Positions 51,318 to 61,545 are shown, counted from the stretch's first letter. The stretch is DNA of 64,000 nucleotides from Albirhodobacter sp042466415 (GCF_042466415.1 NZ_JAXHCH010000002.1:1488001-1552000), one strand, 5' to 3'. The notes: generated by a model not told the origin, from the sequence alone. Made by a program: numbers and translations.

Positions 51318-51343
51318 AAAAGGCGACCCGAAAGCCGCCTTTT
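51318..51343 (-). terminator. Terminator after hflC
   Basis: AAAAGGCG (51318-51325) with CGCCTTTT (51336-51343); on the minus strand a CTTTTGCG tail follows. It separates hflC from degP. Confidence 0.75.
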
Positions 51344-51372
51344 TCGTTAATTTTTGAGAGGTTGCCCTCTGC

Positions 51373-52242
51373 TCAACGCGCGGAATCGCTTTTGAGATAG
51401 TCGAAGAATTCGCTGTCAGGCTTCATCACCATCGACGTGTTGCCCGCCTGCAAAGACCGCTCATATGCCGTCAGCGAACGCGTGAAGGCGAAGAACTCGG
51501 CATCTTGGCCATAGGCCTCTGCGTAGACCGCGTTGCGCTCGGCATCGGCCTCACCGCGGATGATATCCGCGTTCTTGCGCGCCTCGGACGTCAGTTCCAC
51601 AACGGTTCGGTCGGCTGCGGCACGCACACGCTGCGCCGCCTCATTACCGCGCGCGATTTCGTCTGCGGCCTCGCGCTCCCGCTCTGCGCGCATACGGGCG
51701 TAGGTCGATGCAAGGTTTTGCTTTGGCAGATCGGTGCGCGTCAAGCGCACATCGATCACCTCGACCCCCAAGGATGCAGCTTCGCGCCGCGCCAGATCGC
51801 GGATCCGGTTCATCAACGGGGTTCGATCGTCCGAAAGCACGGTTGTCGAAGGGACGGACCCCAAGACTTCGCGGATTGACGCGTTGATGATGCTGTCGAG
51901 ACGGTCGCGCGCGGCGGCCTCCCCGAACACACCCACCGATTCACGGAAGACGCGCAGATCAGTGATCCGCCACCGCGCGAACGCATCCACAACAAGGCGG
52001 CGATCGTCGAGCGGCGTCACCTCGATCGGCTCTGTCGGCAACGACAAAATCCGGTCTTCATAGCGCACGATGTCTTGCACGAAGGGGATTTTGAACGCGA
52101 GACCCGGCGTCTCGCGGATGGCCTTTACCTGACCGAACTGCAAGACAAGAACCTTCTCACGCTCGTCCACAACAAAGGCGGCCGATAGCGCGACAGCGCC
52201 CGCGATAATAGCGGCGGGGATCAGAATATTGAGACTTTTCAT
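51373..52242 (-). CDS. hflC: FtsH protease modulator HflC
   Basis: 289 residues. An N-terminal membrane anchor (ILIPAAIIAGAVALSAAFVV) is followed by the SPFH/band 7 domain (EKVLVLQFGQVKAIRETPGLAFKIPF in outline) and a helical Ala/Glu/Arg-rich region. With HflK it forms the cage around FtsH hexamers at the inner membrane. ATG overlaps the hflK stop by one base. Confidence 0.94.
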   Translation of the reverse strand: MKSLNILIPAAIIAGAVALSAAFVVDEREKVLVLQFGQVKAIRETPGLAFKIPFVQDIVRYEDRILSLPTEPIEVTPLDDRRLVVDAFARWRITDLRVFRESVGVFGEAAARDRLDSIINASIREVLGSVPSTTVLSDDRTPLMNRIRDLARREAASLGVEVIDVRLTRTDLPKQNLASTYARMRAEREREAADEIARGNEAAQRVRAAADRTVVELTSEARKNADIIRGEADAERNAVYAEAYGQDAEFFAFTRSLTAYERSLQAGNTSMVMKPDSEFFDYLKSDSAR

Positions 52243-53360
52243 TATTTTTTGCTCCCCTGCGATGTCAGGCCTTCGAGCGGCAGATACGGCAGAACGCCGC
52301 CCTCGCCCGTGGTGCCATCAAGGATCACCTTATCGACAGAACCGAGAATTTTTTCCATCGTTTCCAGATACATGCGGCGGCGTGTCACTTCGGGTGCCTT
52401 GACATACTCATTGTAAACGGAGGTAAAGCGCGCCGCTTCACCCTCGGAGGCGTTCACAACTTGGGCGCGGTAGGCCTGCGCCTCTTCGAGCACCTGCGCC
52501 GCTTCACCGCGCGCGCCCGCCGTTACACGGTTGGCGTAGGCGTCGGCTTCTTTCTCCAGACGGTCACGCTCTTGCTGCGCGGCTTGAACTTCGCGGAAGC
52601 TATCGATGACTTCGGTGGGCGGGTCGGCGCGGTTGAAGTTGATACGGACAACTTTGATGCCTGCGCCGTAGCTATCAAGCGTCCCTTGGATCGCGGAGCG
52701 CAGGTCAGCGGCGATCACGCCACGGTCACGGTTCAGAACCGGAGCAAGCTCGGAGCGCGCGATGATGTCACGCATCGCAGATTCCGACACAGCGCGGATG
52801 GTATCTTCAGGGTCCGCGAGATTGAACAGGTAGCTCTGCGGATCGGAGATGTTCCACACGACTTGGAATTCGATATCCACGATATTCTGGTCGCGAGTCA
52901 GCATCAGGCCGGTGTCTTCGACGCCTGCGCGCCCCATGCCGATATCGGTGTTGCGCTCACGCGTAACTTGCAGTTTTTCCGCCGTGATGATCGGCCAAGG
53001 CGCAAAATTCAGGCCCGGATCGCCAATCGACGAGAACTTCCCGAACTGCAATTCGACCGAGCGTTCTTCCGGTTTGACCGTGTAGAATGAGGCGTAAGAC
53101 CACAGCGCAAGTCCTGCGACCGCGGCAATTGCAAGCGTGACGCCGTTGAACGCGGGACCTTGCGACGACGATGGTCCACGACCGCCGCCATTTTTACCGC
53201 CATCCCGACGCCCGCCCATCAAAACCTTGAGCTGTTCTGTGCCCCGTTTCATGATTTCGTCGATCTCGGGGATGTCGCCGCCATTCGGACGGTTGTTTGG
53301 CCGCTCGCGCTTGCCCTTATCCTCGTCATCGCCGCCACCCCAGGGGCCCTGATTGCTCAT
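52242..53360 (-). CDS. hflK: FtsH protease modulator HflK
   Basis: 372 residues. A Gly/Asn/Arg-rich N-terminus (MSNQGPWGGGDDEDKGKRER) is typical of HflK, then a membrane helix (AIAAVAGLALWSYASFY), the SPFH domain (KPEERSVELQFGKFSSIGDPG) and a coiled-coil part. It is cotranscribed with hflC. The gap to gor contains a terminator, so the promoter is in 53361-53395. Confidence 0.95.
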   Translation of the reverse strand: MSNQGPWGGGDDEDKGKRERPNNRPNGGDIPEIDEIMKRGTEQLKVLMGGRRDGGKNGGGRGPSSSQGPAFNGVTLAIAAVAGLALWSYASFYTVKPEERSVELQFGKFSSIGDPGLNFAPWPIITAEKLQVTRERNTDIGMGRAGVEDTGLMLTRDQNIVDIEFQVVWNISDPQSYLFNLADPEDTIRAVSESAMRDIIARSELAPVLNRDRGVIAADLRSAIQGTLDSYGAGIKVVRINFNRADPPTEVIDSFREVQAAQQERDRLEKEADAYANRVTAGARGEAAQVLEEAQAYRAQVVNASEGEAARFTSVYNEYVKAPEVTRRRMYLETMEKILGSVDKVILDGTTGEGGVLPYLPLEGLTSQGSKK

Positions 53361-53395
53361 GCTCGTTCCTTACACTTAAGAGTTCCTAGGCAAAA

Positions 53396-53445
53396 ATGGG
53401 CATTATCCCGCCGAATTACAAGCGTCCCAGCGGGAAAATGCCCAT
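53396..53445 (-). terminator. Terminator after gor
   Basis: Two paired blocks, ATGGGCA (53396-53402) with TGCCCAT (53439-53445) and TCCCGC (53406-53411) with GCGGGA (53430-53435), with a small internal loop. On the minus strand TTTTTGCC follows. Confidence 0.8.
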
Positions 53446-53464
53446 GCTTTCACCACAAAAAAGA

Positions 53465-54820
53465 TCAGTAGCTTCGCGACGGTTTGCGCATGGTCACAAG
53501 TTCTTCCGCCATTGTCGGATGCACTGCGCAGGTTGCGTCAAACTGCTCTTTCGTGGCGCCCATCTTCATCGCAATCGCGACCATCTGGATCATCTCGCCC
53601 GCCTCAGGTGCGACGATATGGCACCCCAGAACGCGGCGCGATGATTTATCGACAACCAGCTTCATCAGCACACGGTCCTGCGCCCCTGCGAAGGAGGAGC
53701 GCATCGGTTTGAACGCCGAGCAATAGATCTCCGCCCCGCCTTGCTCTTGCGCCTGCTCCTCGGTAATCCCGCAGCTCGCGAATTCGGGTTGCGTGAAGAC
53801 GGCGGATGCCACCATTTCATGATCGAAATGACGCGGATTGCCACCGAAAACGGTATCGGAGAAGGCATGGCCCTCGCGGATTGCGACAGGCGTCAGATTG
53901 ATCCGGTCAGTCACATCCCCCACCGCATAGATCGACGGGATGTTGGTTTGCGACCATTCATCCACTTTAACCGAGCCGTTCCGGTTGAGGGTCACACCCG
54001 CGTCCTCAAGACCCAGACCTTCCGTCAACGGAATACGGCCCGTCGCGTAGATTACCGCGCCAAATTGTGCATCGCGTAGATCCGATCCATGCACCGCGAA
54101 GCCGTCATCGGTTTTCTCGACCTTATCAAGGACGATACCGGTGACAATCTTGATGCCCGACGCCTCCATCTGCGCCACAACGAGGTCGCGCGCCCCCGCG
54201 TCGAACCCGCGCAGCAGGGGCGAACAATTCATCAATGTGACCTCCACGCCAAGCCCGTTGAGGACACAAGCAAACTCACATGCGATATAGCCGCCACCGA
54301 CGATGAGAACCGATTTCGGAAGGCTCTCCATTTTAAAGATGTCGTTAGACGTCAGAACATGTTCGCAGCCATCAAACTCCGGCACAAAGGGTCGGCCGCC
54401 CGTCGCGACGAGAATGTGCTTCGCGGTGACCTCCTCGCCACTGGCCAGACATACGGTATGCGCATCCTTGATGGTGGCGCGCGTGTCATAAACGGTGACA
54501 TTTGCGCCATTCAAACCAGCGCGGTAGATTTTCTCGAGCCGGTCCAGCTCCGCATCGAGCTTGCCCCGGAACGCTGTCCAGTCGAAGCCGCCGATCTGCG
54601 CGTCCCAACCGTAGGCCTGCGCTTCGGCAATGGCTGCCGGGAAGGACGAGGCAAATACCATGAGTTTTTTCGGCACACAGCCCCGGATCACGCAGGTTCC
54701 GCCCATGCGGTATTCTTCCGCCAACGCGACCTTTGCGCCATGTTCGGACGCCGCAATACGGGCCGCGCGCACGCCACCCGAACCGCCGCCGATGACAAAT
54801 AGATCATAATCAAAGGACAT
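53465..54820 (-). CDS. gor: Glutathione-disulfide reductase
   Basis: 451 residues. FAD motif VIGGGSGGVRAARIAA, redox pair in GGTCVIRGCVPKKL, NADPH motif IVGGGYIACEFACVLNGLG, VYAVGDVTDRINLTPVA and the C-terminal HPTMAEELVTM with the catalytic His. It keeps glutathione reduced. The sequence is the plant/bacterial type. It follows rpiA with about 210 bases between. Confidence 0.95.
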   Translation of the reverse strand: MSFDYDLFVIGGGSGGVRAARIAASEHGAKVALAEEYRMGGTCVIRGCVPKKLMVFASSFPAAIAEAQAYGWDAQIGGFDWTAFRGKLDAELDRLEKIYRAGLNGANVTVYDTRATIKDAHTVCLASGEEVTAKHILVATGGRPFVPEFDGCEHVLTSNDIFKMESLPKSVLIVGGGYIACEFACVLNGLGVEVTLMNCSPLLRGFDAGARDLVVAQMEASGIKIVTGIVLDKVEKTDDGFAVHGSDLRDAQFGAVIYATGRIPLTEGLGLEDAGVTLNRNGSVKVDEWSQTNIPSIYAVGDVTDRINLTPVAIREGHAFSDTVFGGNPRHFDHEMVASAVFTQPEFASCGITEEQAQEQGGAEIYCSAFKPMRSSFAGAQDRVLMKLVVDKSSRRVLGCHIVAPEAGEMIQMVAIAMKMGATKEQFDATCAVHPTMAEELVTMRKPSRSY

Positions 54821-54984
54821 CTTGTCTCTCGCTTTTTTGCCTAGTCAAACTGCTCTGCGCAACATAGGGGCGCGGCGCGCTGATTTCACGGATCAAAGGC
54901 CCTGCCCTAACGGCAAGCCCCATATGAAAGCGCCCACCCTTCCCCATCGGGACTGCCCGAACAGGAAGGATGGGCGGATTGGAA

Positions 54985-55007
54985 GCGGGAAGCGCGAGGC
55001 TTCCCGC
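54985..55007 (-). terminator. Hairpin after rpiA
   Basis: GCGGGAAGC (54985-54993) with GCTTCCCGC (54999-55007), loop of 5, only a weak TTCC tail on the minus strand. Confidence 0.5.
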
Positions 55008-55029
55008 GATCTTCTGCGTCTGTCAAATC

Positions 55030-55815
55030 TTAGTCCAGATCTTTGAAGATGTTCTCATCCTCCAGAAAATCAATCTGGTCATGGGTCACCTTGCCCGCGT
55101 TGATATCGCGGATTTCGATTTTACCGTCGCCACCGCCGATAATCACGATATCGCAGATGTCGATGAACAAACCGTTTTCCACCACGCCGGGGATTTGGTT
55201 CAGGACAAGGCCAAGCTGGCGCGGGCTGCCAATGCGGTTGAGATGCAAATCGACGATATAATTACCCTCGTCCGTCACATAGGGCTGCGAGCCGTTGAGA
55301 CGAAGTGTCGTGTTGCGCCCCAACACGTCGAGCGACACAAGCATCTCCTCGATCAATGCGCGCGTCGTTTGCCAACCAAACGGCACGACCTCGACCGGCA
55401 ACGGAAAGGCGCCGAGCGCCTTCACCGATTTCGCCGCATCCGCGATCACGATCATCTGGTCCGAAGCCGTTGCCACGATTTTCTCTTGTAACAAAGCCCC
55501 GCCGCCACCTTTGATCAGGTTCAGCTCGTCATCAAACTCATCCGCGCCGTCGATCGTCAGATCCAGCCACTTCGCTTCGTCGAGGCCGATCACATTGATT
55601 CCGACTTGGCGCGCAAGGTCGGCGGTGCGCGAAGAAGTCGGAACGCCCGTGATTTTGAGGCCCTCCTCGCGGATCCGTTCGCCGAGCAAGCGCACCATCC
55701 ACGCAGCCGTCGATCCCGTCCCCATACCGACCCGCATCCCGTCCTCGATATAACTCACCGCGCTTTTCGCAGCGGCGAATTTTGCTTTGTCGATAGGGGA
55801 GAGTTCGGCGGCCAT
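55030..55815 (-). CDS. rpiA: Ribose-5-phosphate isomerase A
   Basis: 261 residues from ATG 55815, with AAGGAG six bases before; a longer frame is not needed. Motifs: VGMGTGSTAAWMV, GVPTSSRTADLA, DLTIDGADEFDDEL, LIKGGGGALLQEKIV and VEVVPFGW. It interconverts ribose 5-phosphate and ribulose 5-phosphate in the pentose phosphate pathway. Confidence 0.95.
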   Translation of the reverse strand: MAAELSPIDKAKFAAAKSAVSYIEDGMRVGMGTGSTAAWMVRLLGERIREEGLKITGVPTSSRTADLARQVGINVIGLDEAKWLDLTIDGADEFDDELNLIKGGGGALLQEKIVATASDQMIVIADAAKSVKALGAFPLPVEVVPFGWQTTRALIEEMLVSLDVLGRNTTLRLNGSQPYVTDEGNYIVDLHLNRIGSPRQLGLVLNQIPGVVENGLFIDICDIVIIGGGDGKIEIRDINAGKVTHDQIDFLEDENIFKDLD

Positions 55816-56070
55816 GGGAAGCTCCTTCATATGTTCGCGTGGCTTATACGAACTTCGCCCGCATGAGGCGAGATAAATCCGCTCGCCCTTGGGTGCGAAG
55901 GTGCAAAAAACGCGGCCGCCGTCACGCTATTTGCTTTGATATATCTGCGGATCACTTTACGCGGGTTCGGGCGTCATGCGGTTGCCGCGGCGCATTTGCA
56001 CGGAAAATGTCGTTTTCGCATATAGTTGACGCGCAGGTTCTGGCATGTTGCACAAAAAGGGAGCCATGCG

Positions 56071-57441
56071 ATGTTTCTAAGCGTTTTCGATATGTTCAAA
56101 ATCGGGGTCGGCCCGTCTTCATCGCATACAATGGGGCCAATGCTGGCAGGCGCACGGTTTTTGGAGATCGTGCGCGCCCTCCCGTTCGCGGCACATGGCC
56201 TTCGCGCGCGCCTGCATGGTTCGCTCGCCTTTACCGGTAAGGGTCACGCGACAGACCGCGCCGTGATCCTCGGCCTCGCGGGGTTGGAGCCTGAGACCTA
56301 TGACGCGGATCAGGCCGAGGAGATCTTGAAACAAAACGCGGCAACCGGCCTTTTGACGCCTCCTGATTGCAACGCCCTCGCCTTCCGGCCCGATACCGAC
56401 CTGATTTTCGATTACGGGCCGCCCTTGGCCGGTCACGCCAATGGCATGGTGCTGATGGCGCTCGATAAACAGGGCGATATTATCGCGCAGGAAACCTATT
56501 TCTCAATCGGTGGCGGCTTTATCCTCACGCCTGCCGAACAGGCCAATGCAAGCAAGGCGCAGGGCCCTGACATCCCCTACCCGTTCAAATCCGCCGCGCA
56601 GATGCTTGAGATGGCGGCAGCTTCCGGATTGACGATTGCGCAGATGAAGCGCGCGAATGAACGCGTCCTGCGCAATGACGCAGAGATTGACGCGGGCCTT
56701 GCGCGCATCTGGCAAGTGATGCGCGACTGTATGGATCGCGGCTTGCAGACCGGTGGTATCCTGCCGGGCGGCCTGAAGGTCCAGCGCCGCGCCTTCGCGA
56801 TTTACGAGCGGCTTCAGGCCGAGCGCGGATTGAACTACGTGGCGCCCCATATCATCAACGACTGGATCTCAACCTACGCGATGGCGGTGAATGAAGAAAA
56901 CGCCGCCGGCGGGCAAGTCGTCACCGCGCCCACGAATGGTGCGGCGGGCGTTCTACCGGCCACGATCCGATACTGGCGCGATCATGTGCCTGATGCCTCT
57001 GATCGCCTGATCGGGGATTTCTTGCTGACTTCGGCGGCGATCGGCGGATTGATCAAACACAACGCCTCCATCTCTGGCGCCGAATGCGGCTGTCAAGCAG
57101 AGGTGGGATCGGCGGCAGCGATGGCGGCGGCGGGATTCGCGGCCGTGATGGGCGGCACGCCGACGCAGATCGAGAATGCCGCCGAAATCGCCTTGGAACA
57201 TCATCTGGGGATGACCTGCGATCCGGTGCGCGGTTTGGTGCAAGTCCCCTGCATCGAGCGGAACGGCTTGGGCGCGATCAAGGCCGTTTCGGCCGCCTCG
57301 CTCGCGCTGCGCGGCGACGGGACACATTTCGTCCCTCTCGACAGTGCGATCGAGACTATGCGTCAGACCGGAGCCGATATGAACGAAAAATATAAAGAAA
57401 CCTCTCTCGGTGGCTTGGCGGTCAACATCCCGAACTGCTGA
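56071..57441 (+). CDS. sdaA: L-serine ammonia-lyase (iron-sulfur type)
   Basis: 456 residues from ATG 56071, with AAAGGGAG upstream. Single-chain enzyme: beta domain (FDMFKIGVGPSSSHTMGPM) then alpha domain with APTNGAAGVLPA, the cluster cysteines in ISGAECGCQAEVGSA and MTCDPVRGLVQVPCIERN. It turns serine into pyruvate and ammonia. It runs divergently from rpiA across a 255-base gap. Confidence 0.95.
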   Translation: MFLSVFDMFKIGVGPSSSHTMGPMLAGARFLEIVRALPFAAHGLRARLHGSLAFTGKGHATDRAVILGLAGLEPETYDADQAEEILKQNAATGLLTPPDCNALAFRPDTDLIFDYGPPLAGHANGMVLMALDKQGDIIAQETYFSIGGGFILTPAEQANASKAQGPDIPYPFKSAAQMLEMAAASGLTIAQMKRANERVLRNDAEIDAGLARIWQVMRDCMDRGLQTGGILPGGLKVQRRAFAIYERLQAERGLNYVAPHIINDWISTYAMAVNEENAAGGQVVTAPTNGAAGVLPATIRYWRDHVPDASDRLIGDFLLTSAAIGGLIKHNASISGAECGCQAEVGSAAAMAAAGFAAVMGGTPTQIENAAEIALEHHLGMTCDPVRGLVQVPCIERNGLGAIKAVSAASLALRGDGTHFVPLDSAIETMRQTGADMNEKYKETSLGGLAVNIPNC

Positions 57442-57541
57442 CTTTGCTGATCCCCGCCCCCGGGGGGGACCGCCCTGCAACAGATCGCGCGGAGGGCCTG
57501 CGCTCAGAGACGGCCCGCCCCCCTTGCAGTCGTTGGAACAC

Positions 57542-57571
57542 AAAACGCCCGCAGTCTCCTGCGGGCGTTTT
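57542..57571. terminator. Bidirectional terminator between sdaA and pyrG
   Basis: A 13-base perfect stem, AAAACGCCCGCAG (57542-57554) with its complement at 57559-57571, loop TCTC. A's and T's on both ends let it act on both convergent genes. Confidence 0.92.
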
Positions 57572-57625
57572 CGATATCAGATCTCCTAATGGCAGAGCCG
57601 ACTGAGGGGGCCCGCCCCTACAGGG

Positions 57626-59269
57626 TCAGACCAAACGGCTTTGCTCCAGCGCCGCTTTCACGAAGCCCGAGAACAGCGGATGCGGCGCGAAAGGCTTGGA
57701 TTTCAGCTCCGGATGGAACTGCACACCGATGAACCACGGATGGCCTTTGTGCTCCACGATCTCAGGCAAACGCCCGTCAGGTGACATGCCCGAGAACACA
57801 AGGCCACAGCTTTCCAGCTGTTCCATGTATTTCGCATCAACCTCATAACGGTGACGGTGACGTTCCTCGATGTCAGCCGCGCCGTAGACTTCGGCAACGC
57901 GCGTGCCCTCTTTCAACGAGGCCGAATAGGCGCCCAGACGCATCGTGCCGCCTTTGTCGTCGCCCACTTTCCGCTCGACGCGGTGGTTGCCCTGAATCCA
58001 TTCCTTCAGGTGGTAGACCACGGGCGTAAAGCGCTTGCCGCCCGCCTCATGATCGAATTCTTCGGAACCCGCATCCGAAATGCCCGCAAGGTTGCGCGCG
58101 GCCTCAATCACCGCCATCTGCATCCCGAGGCAAATGCCGAGATAGGGGATCCCCTTCTCGCGCGCGAATTGCGCCGCTCGGATTTTGCCTTCCGTGCCGC
58201 GTTCACCAAAGCCACCCGGAACGAGAATCGCATGGAACCGCTCCAACTGGGCCGATGGGTCCTCTTTCTCGAAAATCTCCGCGTCGATCCATTCCGCCTT
58301 CACCTTAACGCGGTTCGCCATACCACCATGGGTGAGAGCCTCCGCGATCGATTTATAGGCATCTTCAAGCTGGACATACTTCCCGACGATGGCGACACGA
58401 ACCTCGCCCTCGGCATGATTGAGACGGTCCATCACATCTTCCCAGCGGCTCATATCCGGCTTGGGCGCGGGTGAAATGCCAAACGCATCCAACACCGCCT
58501 GATCAAGGCCAACACGGTGATACGCGAGCGGCGCCTCATAGATCGACTTCAGATCGTAAGCGGGGATCACCGCCTCAGGCCGCACATTGCAGAACAGCGC
58601 AATCTTTGCGCGTTCCTTCTCCGGGATCTCATGCTCGGAGCGGCACACCAGAACGTCAGGCTGCAAGCCGATCGAGCGCAACTCTTTCACCGAGTGCTGT
58701 GTCGGCTTGGTTTTCAACTCACCGCTGGCCGCGAGATACGGCAGCAAGGTGAGATGCATGAAGATACATTGGCCACGCGGCTTGTCTTGCGCGAACTGAC
58801 GGATCGCCTCGAAGAACGGCAGACCTTCAATGTCGCCCACCGTTCCGCCGATCTCGCACAGCATGAAGTCGACTTCGTCATCGCCCACATTGATGAAATC
58901 TTTAATCTCGTTGGTGACATGCGGAATCACCTGAATGGTTTTACCCAGATATTCGCCGCGGCGCTCACGCTCCAACACGGTCGAATAGATCCGGCCTGAT
59001 GAAACGGAATCGGTCTTGCGCGCGGATACGCCGGTGAACCGCTCGTAGTGCCCAAGATCAAGGTCGGTTTCCGCGCCGTCATCCGTCACGAACACTTCGC
59101 CATGCTCGAACGGCGACATCGTCCCCGGATCGACGTTCAGGTAGGGATCAAGTTTGCGCAACCGAACGGAAAAACCGCGCGCTTGCAGCAACGCGCCAAG
59201 CGCCGCAGACGCGAGGCCTTTTCCCAGCGAGGACACCACACCGCCGGTGATGAAAACATATCTTGCCAT
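57626..59269 (-). CDS. pyrG: CTP synthase
   Basis: 547 residues from ATG 59269 (GGGAG upstream). The amidoligase domain opens with ARYVFITGGVVSSLGKGLA and has SPFEHGEVFVTDDGAETDLD; the C-terminal glutamine amidotransferase domain has LVPGGFGERGTEGK, GICLGMQ with the catalytic Cys, and GVQFHPELKS with His and Glu. It makes CTP from UTP. Probably cotranscribed with secG. Confidence 0.97.
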   Translation of the reverse strand: MARYVFITGGVVSSLGKGLASAALGALLQARGFSVRLRKLDPYLNVDPGTMSPFEHGEVFVTDDGAETDLDLGHYERFTGVSARKTDSVSSGRIYSTVLERERRGEYLGKTIQVIPHVTNEIKDFINVGDDEVDFMLCEIGGTVGDIEGLPFFEAIRQFAQDKPRGQCIFMHLTLLPYLAASGELKTKPTQHSVKELRSIGLQPDVLVCRSEHEIPEKERAKIALFCNVRPEAVIPAYDLKSIYEAPLAYHRVGLDQAVLDAFGISPAPKPDMSRWEDVMDRLNHAEGEVRVAIVGKYVQLEDAYKSIAEALTHGGMANRVKVKAEWIDAEIFEKEDPSAQLERFHAILVPGGFGERGTEGKIRAAQFAREKGIPYLGICLGMQMAVIEAARNLAGISDAGSEEFDHEAGGKRFTPVVYHLKEWIQGNHRVERKVGDDKGGTMRLGAYSASLKEGTRVAEVYGAADIEERHRHRYEVDAKYMEQLESCGLVFSGMSPDGRLPEIVEHKGHPWFIGVQFHPELKSKPFAPHPLFSGFVKAALEQSRLV

Positions 59270-59453
59270 TAGCGGAGTGCTCCCGTGAGTGAATACAAAT
59301 CCAAAGATCTGCCGACGCAAAATGCGTGGCATCACGGGATTTGAGAAATAACAGATTCGAATGCGGCCCGCAACCGGACCGCAAGTATTTGGGTTAGTTT
59401 AGCGTAAACCCGCTACAACTTGTGGCCGCGCTCAATCCCGCGCGGCGCGGCGC

Positions 59454-59801
59454 TTATTCAGCCGCAGGCGGCGTGACAGGCGCATCAAGCGCTGGCGGTG
59501 TGACGGGGGCTTCTGCCGGCGCGGTAACTTCCGCAGGCGCGATATCGACAACCGAACCACCATCAGCTTTTTGCGCGGCGATCACAGTCAGCGCGATCGA
59601 TGTGCCGATGAATGCCGCAGCGAACAGCCATGTGAGCTTCGTCATGGCATTGGCGGCCTGACGACCGGTCATGACACCACCAGCGCCACCACCGCCGCCG
59701 CCGCCCATACCGAGGCCGCCGCCTTCGGAGCGTTGCAACAGCACGACGCCGATCAGCAGCAGCGCGAGGATCAGGTGTACGGTGAGAATGACGTTTTCCA
59801 T
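59454..59801 (-). CDS. secG: Preprotein translocase subunit SecG
   Basis: 115 residues. Two membrane helices (VHLILALLLIGVVLLQ and LTWLFAAAFIGTSIALTVIAA) surround the typical cytoplasmic QRSEGGGLGMGGGGGG loop. The Ala/Pro-rich C-terminal tail (VTAPAEAPVTPPALDAPVTP) is longer than in E. coli. SecG assists SecYEG translocation. pyrG follows about 180 bases downstream, a linkage common in alphaproteobacteria. Confidence 0.92.
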   Translation of the reverse strand: MENVILTVHLILALLLIGVVLLQRSEGGGLGMGGGGGGGAGGVMTGRQAANAMTKLTWLFAAAFIGTSIALTVIAAQKADGGSVVDIAPAEVTAPAEAPVTPPALDAPVTPPAAE

Positions 59802-60032
59802 GAACCTTGAGGCCTTTTTGACGAATGACGCGCCTAATTAGGCGGATGCGCCCAAACGTGCAAGGCGTTTTGGGAAAAGGATACGATTACTTCTCACATT
59901 GCGCCCCCCGAAGGCCCGTCAGATGTGACCGACCCCGCTTTTGCGCGCGATCACGCAACCGTGGTTCAATCAAGCCCACCTCATCTCGCCTTCCCCCTTG
60001 GCGCGCGGGGGACACCGCGCTAGCTTACCCTT

Positions 60033-60479
60033 ATGTTTGCTTCTCTCATGCGCGCACTCAGCGCCCCGTCCCCTGCCCCTCTCACCGCGCCCGATGCCGA
60101 ACTGGCCCTCGCGGCGCTGTTGGTGCGTCTGGCGAAATCCGATGATGACTACGATTCTGCCGAGCAGATGCGGATTGAGCATGTTCTCGCCGTTCGCCGC
60201 GGGTTGAGCGCCGAGGAGGCTGCCGATCTGCGCCAGCGCGCCGAGGCTGTTGAGGCCGAAGCCCCCGACACCGTTCGGTTCACGCGCGCGCTGAAGGAGA
60301 AGGTCGCCTATGAGGATCGCACCGGCGTCATCGAGGCGCTTTGGGAAGTCGCTTTGGCGGATGGAACGCGTGAGGCGAATGAGGAGGCGTTAATTCGGCT
60401 GGCAGCCTCTCTTTTGGGGGTCAGCGACCGCGATTCGGCCCATGCACGCCAAAAGGTTGCCAAAGATATGGGCGTATAA
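60033..60479 (+). CDS. TerB-like protein
   Basis: 148 residues, all helical. The ALAALLVRLAKSDDDYDSAEQ opening, with acidic residues after the first helix, and the later ALWEVALADGTREANEEALI, match the TerB/YebE fold, whose paired acidic motifs may bind metal. No other tellurite resistance genes are nearby, so the name only marks the fold. Convergent with nothing; about 295 bases with no clear feature follow. Confidence 0.75.
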   Translation: MFASLMRALSAPSPAPLTAPDAELALAALLVRLAKSDDDYDSAEQMRIEHVLAVRRGLSAEEAADLRQRAEAVEAEAPDTVRFTRALKEKVAYEDRTGVIEALWEVALADGTREANEEALIRLAASLLGVSDRDSAHARQKVAKDMGV

Positions 60480-60774
60480 ACGCCGCCAACCGCGCACGCC
60501 GCCCCGTTATGCCGCCTACCGTCACGCCGCCCCCGCGCCAGTGCCCAACCTTTGGGGCGGCTGCGCCGTACAAAGACCGCCTTTGAAACAGGCTTTACCC
60601 TGCGGAATGCCCTCATCACGACGCGTCATGGCGACGATCTGGTTGCCAAGGCCTGCGATTTCGGGACAAATTGTGCGCAAGAATGCAAGATGCGTCGGGC
60701 TTGACGCATCAAAGCTCTCAACCGACGCCGCCCGCGCGACGCACCGCGCCTAGAGATCTGTATGAAAGTAACAC

Positions 60775-61545
60775 GTGACGACACCTGTAATTGAAATTCA
60801 TGATCTCCACAAAAGTTACGGCCCGCTTGAGGTCCTCAAAGGCGTCTCGGTTTCTGCCCCAAAAGGGTCGGTCATCTCGCTGATCGGGTCCTCGGGCTCT
60901 GGGAAATCAACGCTTTTGCGCTGCTGCAACCTGCTTGAAGATAGCCAAAGCGGCGAGATTCTGTTCAACGGCAAGCCGGTGCGCTGGACGGGCGAAGGCC
61001 TCGCCCGCCGCCCGTCCGACCGCGACCAAATCCGCAAGATCCGAACAAATCTTGCGATGGTGTTCCAGCAGTTCAACTTGTGGTCGCATATGACGATCTT
61101 ACAAAACGTGATGGAAGCGCCTGTGCAGGTCTTGGGCGAATCTCCTGCGCTGGTCGAGCCGCGTGCCCGCGCCTTGCTCGCCAAGGTGGGTATTGGTGAC
61201 AAGGCCGATGCCTTCCCCGCGCAGCTATCGGGCGGGCAGCAGCAACGCGCCGCGATCGCGCGCGCGCTGTGCATGGAGCCGGAAGCGCTCTTGTTTGACG
61301 AGCCAACATCCGCGCTCGACCCAGAGTTGCAGCAAGAAGTGGTTAAGGTGATCAAGGATCTCGCTGCGGAAAACCGCACGATGATTCTCGTCACGCATGA
61401 CATGCGACTTGCGGCAGACGTGTCGTCGCATGTGATTTTCCTGCATCAAGGCAGGATCGAGGAAGAAGGCGCGCCCGAAGCCCTTTTCGGCGCGCCAAAA
61501 TCCGAACGTCTGCAACAGTTTCTATCCGCCTCCATGGCACATTGA
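60775..61545 (+). CDS. Amino-acid ABC importer, ATP-binding protein
   Basis: 256 residues from GTG 60775. Walker A GSSGSGKSTL, Q-loop, signature LSGGQQQRAAIARAL, Walker B LLFDEPTSALDP and H-loop LVTHDM are all present. The GlnQ/HisP class (polar amino acid uptake) fits the following binding protein and two permeases. It is the first gene of the cassette. Confidence 0.92.
   Translation: MTTPVIEIHDLHKSYGPLEVLKGVSVSAPKGSVISLIGSSGSGKSTLLRCCNLLEDSQSGEILFNGKPVRWTGEGLARRPSDRDQIRKIRTNLAMVFQQFNLWSHMTILQNVMEAPVQVLGESPALVEPRARALLAKVGIGDKADAFPAQLSGGQQQRAAIARALCMEPEALLFDEPTSALDPELQQEVVKVIKDLAAENRTMILVTHDMRLAADVSSHVIFLHQGRIEEEGAPEALFGAPKSERLQQFLSASMAH

Noticed and set aside
56030..56070. Sigma-54 promoter TGGCATGTTGCA before sdaA
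   Set aside because: The GG and GC elements are too close together (6 bases instead of 10).
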